Source: AWTP1-13 sp035550075 (lineage in GTDB: Bacteria; Pseudomonadota; Alphaproteobacteria; Rhizobiales; Hyphomicrobiaceae). Taken from it: a stretch of DNA of 37,907 nucleotides. The stretch covers positions 1 to 37,907 of the forward strand of contig DASZQG010000016.1 of NCBI GenBank assembly GCA_035550075.1, given 5' to 3'. This document shows positions 31,198-37,907 of this stretch, one piece after another. The translations under genes were made by a program, and so were the position numbers. The notes under the pieces were generated by a model that saw nothing but the letters and a program-made list of their open reading frames with translations, ran no database searches and was not told the DNA's origin. Positions within the stretch are counted from its first letter, which is position 1. Each line of letters starts with the position of its first letter.

Positions 31198-31401
31198 TCA
31201 GCCCTTCTTCTTCGCCATCTCTTTCTTGCACGCCGCGCGGAATTTCTTGCGCTCCTTGCCGTGCAGACCCTTGGCGTCGGCCTGCTTGGAGCACTCGATG
31301 GATGCGGCGCTGCGCGGCTTGCTGGTCGCTGCCGCCACCGTCAGCGCGCTCCCGAGCGAGAGCGCGGCGGCAAGGGTGGCGATGGCAAGAACCTTCTGCA
31401 T
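31198..31401 (-). CDS. PsiF-repeat small secreted protein
   Basis: This is a 67-residue protein with a signal peptide (MQKVLAIATLAAALSLGSAL..., about 25 residues). One PsiF repeat, SIECSKQADAKGLHGKERKK, is followed by FRAACKKEMA, with the conserved cysteine pair. PsiF in E. coli is induced by phosphate starvation, and its biochemical role is unknown. ATG 31401 is chosen because GGAG lies six bases upstream. An ATG at 31413 would add four residues without a ribosome binding site. The end is Lys-rich (KKEMAKKKG). It is convergent with the fluoride genes and divergent from the YidB-like gene. No Pho box was recognised in the upstream 231 bases. Confidence 0.85.
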   Translation of the reverse strand: MQKVLAIATLAAALSLGSALTVAAATSKPRSAASIECSKQADAKGLHGKERKKFRAACKKEMAKKKG

Positions 31402-31632
31402 GGGGAACTCCATTGCATTGTTACAGCTCGTCAGAGACGAATCCGCGCCTGCCGGTGTGAACCCACGATGAACGGTTCTCGAGGCTGCCATGGCTGCCCG
31501 GCATGCTGGTGTTCCGGTTAACCCCTGTTCCAAAAGCAGTCGGATGAAACGAGGGAAGGGACGCCGGGCGCGCCACCGGATACAGTCGTGAACGCCACAC
31601 GTCACGCGCGGGTACAGCGAGGAGTGACAGTC

Positions 31633-32001
31633 ATGAGTTGGAGCGATGCCTTGAAAAGCTCCCTGGGCGACATCCTGGGACAGGCGGAAGCCACCGCGCT
31701 GCCCGCCCTCATGAACCGGTTGCTCGGTGCCGATGCACTCCAGAGCATGCTGGCCAAGCTGCAGGAGCAGGGGCTCGGCGAGCACGTGCAGTCCTGGCTT
31801 GACGAGAACCGGCAGAATATCCCGGTGAGCGCGGAGCAATTGCGCCAGGCGCTGGGCAACGAGCACGTGCAGCAGCTTGCGGCTTCTGCGGGCATTCCGG
31901 TCGACAAGGTGCTGGCCGTGATCGCGCAATATCTGCCGCAGGCTGCCGCCGGCGGCGCGGCTGCCGCGGCCGAAGCCGGCGACGATTCGACCTCGCGCTA
32001 G
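31633..32001 (+). CDS. YidB-like (DUF937) protein
   Basis: This is a 122-residue soluble, mostly helical protein of the DUF937/YidB group. It contains MNRLLGADALQSMLAKLQEQ, the typical GLGEHVQSWL turn, ENRQNIPVSAEQLRQALGN and a QYLPQAAAGG near the end, which in relatives is the conserved LP...G part. The C-terminus is Ala/Gly-rich. The function of the family is unknown. The start ATG 31633 follows a GAGGAG ribosome binding site. It stands alone, divergent from the psiF-like gene across 231 bases, with a 395-base gap downstream. Confidence 0.85.
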   Translation: MSWSDALKSSLGDILGQAEATALPALMNRLLGADALQSMLAKLQEQGLGEHVQSWLDENRQNIPVSAEQLRQALGNEHVQQLAASAGIPVDKVLAVIAQYLPQAAAGGAAAAAEAGDDSTSR

Positions 32002-32356
32002 CTCGGGCGCCCGCCCGCGGTTCCTCGCATGCCGGCCCGACGCAAAGGCGACGACCGCGTGCGACGGTCATGAGCGCTAGCCGGCTTGGTGCCGGACGGG
32101 TCGGATTTGCTGGATAGGGTCGTGTCGCGGGAACCCTGGACGGTTCCGGACGTGGCGAGTTCGCAGCGCAATCCTTTCGTCTCGCAGCCGCTGACGCGAC
32201 GGGCTCAGACCCCTGATCGTCGCACCGTCATCCCTTGGCTCTCGTTCGCATTGCGTTCGACCAACGGATGACTGTTTCACCGCCACCAACTGGCCTATCA
32301 ATCGCCAACCAAACAACGAAGCAAATACGCCCTCGAAGCGGGTTCAATGCTGCTTG

Positions 32357-32370
32357 GGCACCGGAAACGC
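32357..32370 (+). promoter_or_regulatory. Possible sigma-54 promoter before the ABC operon
   Basis: The 395-base gap 32002-32396 contains no gene. Near its end the sequence GGGCACCGGAAACGCA shows GG and GC at the 10-base spacing required for sigma-54, with CAC after GG; the TT before GC is replaced by AC. Transcription would begin about 15 bases before the ATG, in front of the AGGAGG ribosome binding site. No enhancer site for an NtrC-type activator was recognised. This is a weak match. Confidence 0.3.
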
Positions 32371-32396
32371 AGGATTTCAGGCATAGGAGGACAGGA

Positions 32397-33743
32397 ATGG
32401 TAACCAAGGTTCCGCGGCTTTCGAAGGCAGTTTCGCGCCGCACGATTCTCAAGGGTACGCTCGGCGCCGGTGCGCTGAGCTTTGGTGGTTTCTCCGTCGC
32501 ATGGGCCGAGGACAAGCCGGCGATTGGCACTTGGCCGGAAGGCTCCAAGGGCGACACGATCAACGTCGCCGCGGCCGTACCGCGCACCGGCACCTATGCA
32601 GTGCAGGGCGAAGACGAGCTCAAGGGGTGGCAGCTCGCCGTCGAGCATATGAATGCGAACCACCCGCTGATGAAGGCGATTGCGCCGAAGGTCGACAAGG
32701 GCGTGCTCGGAAAGAAGGTCAACCTGCTCAGCGCCGACAGCGGCGCCAAGCCGAACCAGGCCGTGCAGGCGATGCAGACCTTTATCAATCAGAACAAGGT
32801 CATCCTGATGACGGGCTCGACGTCATCGGCGGTCGCGGTTGCGCTCAACAAGTTCGCGCAGCGCGAAAAGATTCTCTATGTCACCGGAATTTCCGGCTCG
32901 AACGATACAACCGGCAAGGATTGCGTGCGCTACGGCTTCCGCCAGAACTTCTACGGCGAGACCGCGGCCAACGCCATCGGGCCTGTACTGGTGAAAGCGT
33001 TCGGCAAGAATCGCAAGGCGGCGTTCATGACGCCGGACTACACCTATGGTCACACCGTCACCAAGTCGGTGAACGAGTACCTGACCAAGAACGCCGGCTG
33101 GACACAGGTGACCGATCAGGTGTCGCCGCTTGGCACGCAAGACTTCAGTCAGTATCTCACCAACGTTGCGAACTCGGGTGCCGAGTTCATCATCAACGTG
33201 AACTGGGGCCGTGACGCGGTCCTGTCGGTGCAGCAGGCCAAGCAGTTCGGCCTGACGCCGAAGATGAAGATGGTGATCCCCTATCAGATCCCGTTCCTTG
33301 CGAAGGAAGCCGGGCCGGAACTGATGGAGGGCGTGTATGCCGCCACGGATTTTTGGTGGACACTTGAAGACAAGTATCCGTTGGCCAAGATGTTCGTCGA
33401 AGCCTTCGACAAGAAGTTCGGTTACAAGCCGGAGTGGGGCGCCCAGAACGCCTACGTCAGCTTCGCGCATTGGGCGCGCATGGTGACACAGGCCGGCAGC
33501 TTCTATCCGCCGGATGTCATCAAGCAGTACGAGAAGGGTGAGACGATTCCCTCCCTCGTCGGCGACGTGCACTACCGTCCCGAGGATCACCAGTGTGTCA
33601 GGCCGGTGGTCATCGTCCGCGGGAAGGCTCCCAAGGATATGAAGAACAAGGAGGACTTCTGGGAGGTTCTGGAAGTCGTTCCCGGTGCGCCGCTGATGCA
33701 GAAGCCGGATGCGTTCGGCTGCAAACTCGGCGACTACACCTGA
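32397..33743 (+). CDS. ABC transporter substrate-binding protein (LivJ/UrtA type), Tat-exported
   Basis: This is a 448-residue periplasmic binding protein of the type I branched-chain amino acid/amide group. The N-terminus SRRTILKGTLGAGALSFGG has the twin-arginine pattern, with cleavage probably after AWA, so export in folded form by Tat is likely. The mature part begins with INVAAAVPRTGTYAVQGEDE, continues with GSTSSAVAVALNKFA and YVTGISGSND (ligand-site loops of this family), and ends in a Cys-containing tail (FGCKLGDYT). The start at 32397 follows AGGAGG. The genes after it encode two permease domains and two ATPase domains of one importer. The ligand may be an amino acid, amide or urea; this is unresolved. 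Confidence 0.9.
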   Translation: MVTKVPRLSKAVSRRTILKGTLGAGALSFGGFSVAWAEDKPAIGTWPEGSKGDTINVAAAVPRTGTYAVQGEDELKGWQLAVEHMNANHPLMKAIAPKVDKGVLGKKVNLLSADSGAKPNQAVQAMQTFINQNKVILMTGSTSSAVAVALNKFAQREKILYVTGISGSNDTTGKDCVRYGFRQNFYGETAANAIGPVLVKAFGKNRKAAFMTPDYTYGHTVTKSVNEYLTKNAGWTQVTDQVSPLGTQDFSQYLTNVANSGAEFIINVNWGRDAVLSVQQAKQFGLTPKMKMVIPYQIPFLAKEAGPELMEGVYAATDFWWTLEDKYPLAKMFVEAFDKKFGYKPEWGAQNAYVSFAHWARMVTQAGSFYPPDVIKQYEKGETIPSLVGDVHYRPEDHQCVRPVVIVRGKAPKDMKNKEDFWEVLEVVPGAPLMQKPDAFGCKLGDYT

Positions 33744-33787
33744 TCTCCGCACGAGACAGGCTCAATCCCGTGCGCGAGGTTTGCTGA

Positions 33788-34663
33788 GTGGTCAACTGGC
33801 CGAATTTTGTATCGCAGCTTTTCAACGGAGTGGTGCTCGGCGCCTTGCTGGCACTGATCTCCTCCGGGCTGACGATCATTTACGGCACGCTCGGCGTGCT
33901 CAACCTCGCGCACGGCGCCATGTTCATGCTCGGCGGCTACGCCGGGTGGCTCGCGTTCACCTACACGAACTCCTTCATCGTAGCGGTGATCGCGGGCTCG
34001 CTTTTCGTGATGATCGTCGGCTTTATCATGGAGCGGGGCATCATCCGCTACTTCTACGGCCGGCCGCCTGAAGATCAGCTCCTTGTCACGTTCGGGCTCG
34101 GAATTGTCTTCGTCGAAGCGGTGCGCTTCTTCTTCGGCAGCCTGTCGAAGATGGTGCCGCCCCCGCCGGGGCTCGGCGGCATCACTCCGATCGGCTTCAT
34201 GTTCTATCCCACGTACCGGCTGGCGCTGCTGGGCATCATCGTGGTCGCGCTGCTCGTCCTGTATATCGTCCTCTACCGCACGCGCATCGGCATGGTGGTG
34301 CGGGCCGGCATCGAGGACTCCTCCATGGTCGATGCCCTGGGCATCGACGTCTACAAGGTCTTCACGCTGGTGTTCGGCATTGGCGCGATGGCGGCCGGCT
34401 TTGCCGGCATCGTCAATGCGCCTGTGGTGTCGATCGCGCCCGACGTCGGCGAGGCAATCCTGGTTCAGACCTTCACCGTCGTCGTCATCGGCGGTGTCGG
34501 ATCCTTTCCCGGTGCCGTCCTCGGCGGCTTGATCGCAGGCGAAATCATCAGCATTACGTCGATGTTCAACCCGGGCTACGCCTACGTCATGTTGTTCGTA
34601 GCCATGACGCTGGTGCTGGTGTTGCGGCCGTATGGGCTGCTCGGCACCGCCGGCCGCGAATGA
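33788..34663 (+). CDS. livH: Branched-chain amino acid-type ABC permease (LivH)
   Basis: This is a 291-residue inner-membrane permease with about eight helices. LivH features are GALLALISSGLTIIYGTLGVLNLAHGAMFMLGGY near the N-terminus (read in two parts), the cytoplasmic EAA-like loop RAGIEDSSMVDALGI and the late GGVGSFPGAVLGG. The start is GTG 33788 with GAGG nine bases upstream. It follows the binding protein by 44 bases. That gap contains a possible CGCACG/CGTGCG hairpin (33748-33774), which could lower expression of the membrane genes relative to the binding protein. Partner subunit: the LivM half of the downstream fusion. Confidence 0.93.
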   Translation: MVNWPNFVSQLFNGVVLGALLALISSGLTIIYGTLGVLNLAHGAMFMLGGYAGWLAFTYTNSFIVAVIAGSLFVMIVGFIMERGIIRYFYGRPPEDQLLVTFGLGIVFVEAVRFFFGSLSKMVPPPPGLGGITPIGFMFYPTYRLALLGIIVVALLVLYIVLYRTRIGMVVRAGIEDSSMVDALGIDVYKVFTLVFGIGAMAAGFAGIVNAPVVSIAPDVGEAILVQTFTVVVIGGVGSFPGAVLGGLIAGEIISITSMFNPGYAYVMLFVAMTLVLVLRPYGLLGTAGRE

Positions 34664-34677
34664 TTGCAGTGTTTTAG

Positions 34678-37202
<2,525 letters not shown>

Positions 37203-37353
37203 TCCGGCCCAGGCAGCTTCGCCCGTTGGCTCATGCAACTCGTGCCCCGACGCCGCCTCTGCGCTGTCCGTGCCGGCTTAATGATTACCTAAGACGCCGG
37301 TGGAGCTTTGCGCGCGATCTTCATACAATTGAAATCAACGTGGAGGGGACACC

Positions 37354-37515
37354 ATGTTGCGTGCGTTTCTGAACTCGCAGGATTTCATCGAGGCCGCCAG
37401 CACCATCGCCGTATTTGCGGTGGTGACGATTGCGTTCTACCTGGCGCACGCCCGGCGCGAGCGGCAAACGGCGCAGCGCCGCTGGCAGGACGACCTGCGC
37501 GCCTGGGGCGCCTGA
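37354..37515 (+). CDS. Small single-pass membrane protein, 53 aa
   Basis: This short gene starts at ATG 37354 behind a strong GGAGGGG ribosome binding site and ends at TGA 37515. The product has one hydrophobic helix (STIAVFAVVTIAFYLA, about residues 16-31) and then a very basic, Arg/Gln-rich cytoplasmic tail (HARRERQTAQRRWQ) ending in WGA. The positive-inside rule puts the N-terminus outside. I do not recognise a family. The good ribosome binding site and the sensible topology argue for a real gene, although its length makes it easy to miss. It follows livF by 151 bases and is convergent with the SH3-like gene, 19 bases away. Confidence 0.6.
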   Translation: MLRAFLNSQDFIEAASTIAVFAVVTIAFYLAHARRERQTAQRRWQDDLRAWGA

Positions 37516-37534
37516 CCGCAAGCCAGCCAGCGGA

Positions 37535-37897
37535 TTAGTGCCCGGCCGCGGCGTCCTTCCTCAGGTAGCGTCCGGCCACCCAGCCCTGCTTGCCCTGGTA
37601 TTCGACGCGGCACCAGAGCGTGCGCGCCTCGCGCCGCGCTTTCTGATCCATGCGCATCCACAACTCGAGCGGCGGCTGATTGCGGCGGCAGCCGAGGTTC
37701 TTCAGGCCCCGCGCTTTCGGCGGGATGCGCGCGAGGCTCTTGCTGTCGGCGGAGGGCACATCGCGCAGGTTGAGCGCGTCATCTGAGGCGACGCCCGTCA
37801 CCGCCCAGTAGTCGGGATGGTCTTGGGCGCCGGCGCCGGTCCAGGAGCCTGAGAGCACGCCAAGCGCGATCAGGATGCGGGCTGCAGCGCGCTGCAT
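37535..37897 (-). CDS. Secreted SH3-like domain protein
   Basis: This is a 120-residue protein with a signal peptide (about residues 1-24, ending GAGA). A bacterial SH3-type domain follows: YWAVTGVASDDALNLRDVPS is the first strand region with the LNLRxxPS motif, and the end WCRVEYQGKQGWVAGRYL is the usual last strand region. A Cys/Gln/Pro insert (LGCRRNQPP) lies between. Such domains bind peptidoglycan or mediate protein contacts in the periplasm. ATG 37897 lies ten bases from the window edge, so the upstream control region is not visible. Confidence 0.87.
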   Translation of the reverse strand: MQRAAARILIALGVLSGSWTGAGAQDHPDYWAVTGVASDDALNLRDVPSADSKSLARIPPKARGLKNLGCRRNQPPLELWMRMDQKARREARTLWCRVEYQGKQGWVAGRYLRKDAAAGH

Positions 37898-37907
37898 GGT
37901 ACCGGTT

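Noticed and set aside
31402..31632. EcfG-type general-stress promoter (GGAAC...CGTT) or Pho box between psiF-like and yidB-like genes
   Set aside because: GGAAC occurs on the minus strand, but no CGTT lies at 16-17 bases, and no Pho-box direct repeats are seen.

Overview
This GC-rich window looks like a chromosomal segment of an alphaproteobacterium, most likely of the Hyphomicrobiales (Rhizobiales). The reasons are the housekeeping block rlpA-dacA-tmk-holB-metG-tatD-MBL hydrolase, the BA14K-type repeats on a penicillin-binding protein, a FixK-like regulator without cysteines, and the frequent ATGA gene overlaps. The name of the organism cannot be read from the sequence. No insertion sequence, integrase, phage gene, CRISPR array or rRNA was seen.

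Left part (1-5.5 kb): a broken DNA topoisomerase IB remnant, a ZnT9-like cation diffusion facilitator, a short-chain dehydrogenase, a C-terminal scrap of a PQQ-dependent glucose dehydrogenase-like quinoprotein, and a class A penicillin-binding protein whose tail carries two cysteine-patterned BA14K-like repeats. The scraps suggest an eroding accessory region. A YedK/HMCES-type abasic-site protein follows.

6.3-9.6 kb: a compact arsenic operon, arsR-arsI-arsC-aqpS, in which every junction is a 4-nt ATGA overlap. It is preceded by a perfect inverted repeat that probably is the ArsR operator, with an MFS transporter gene pointing the other way. Together these would sense arsenic, cleave or sequester organoarsenicals, reduce arsenate and let arsenite out through an aquaglyceroporin.

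9.6-16 kb: a FixK/FNR-type regulator, a complete TRAP transporter (dctPQM), a sulfatase/phosphonate monoester hydrolase-family enzyme with a CGASR active-site motif, and a divergent IclR-family regulator with a perfect 8-bp inverted repeat in the shared promoter. This looks like one regulated uptake-and-hydrolysis module.

16-20 kb: an ATP-grasp ligase overlapping a flavoprotein monooxygenase-like gene, with a type II thioesterase-like alpha/beta hydrolase gene divergent from them. This trio is the best candidate for an undescribed small biosynthetic system. A tiny secreted His/Arg-rich protein with its own strong terminator follows.

20-28 kb: envelope and information-processing housekeeping genes on the plus strand, closed by a convergent SDR. 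28-31.5 kb: an orphan MreB paralogue, tRNA-Lys(CUU), a fluoride-channel pair crcB-crcB with a DUF190 gene, and a PsiF-like secreted protein. 31.6-37.2 kb: a YidB-like protein and a branched-chain-amino-acid-type ABC uptake operon with a Tat-exported binding protein and an unusual LivM-LivG fusion. The window ends with a 53-residue membrane protein and a secreted SH3-like protein.

All functions were assigned from motifs and family resemblance read by eye. No database search was run.
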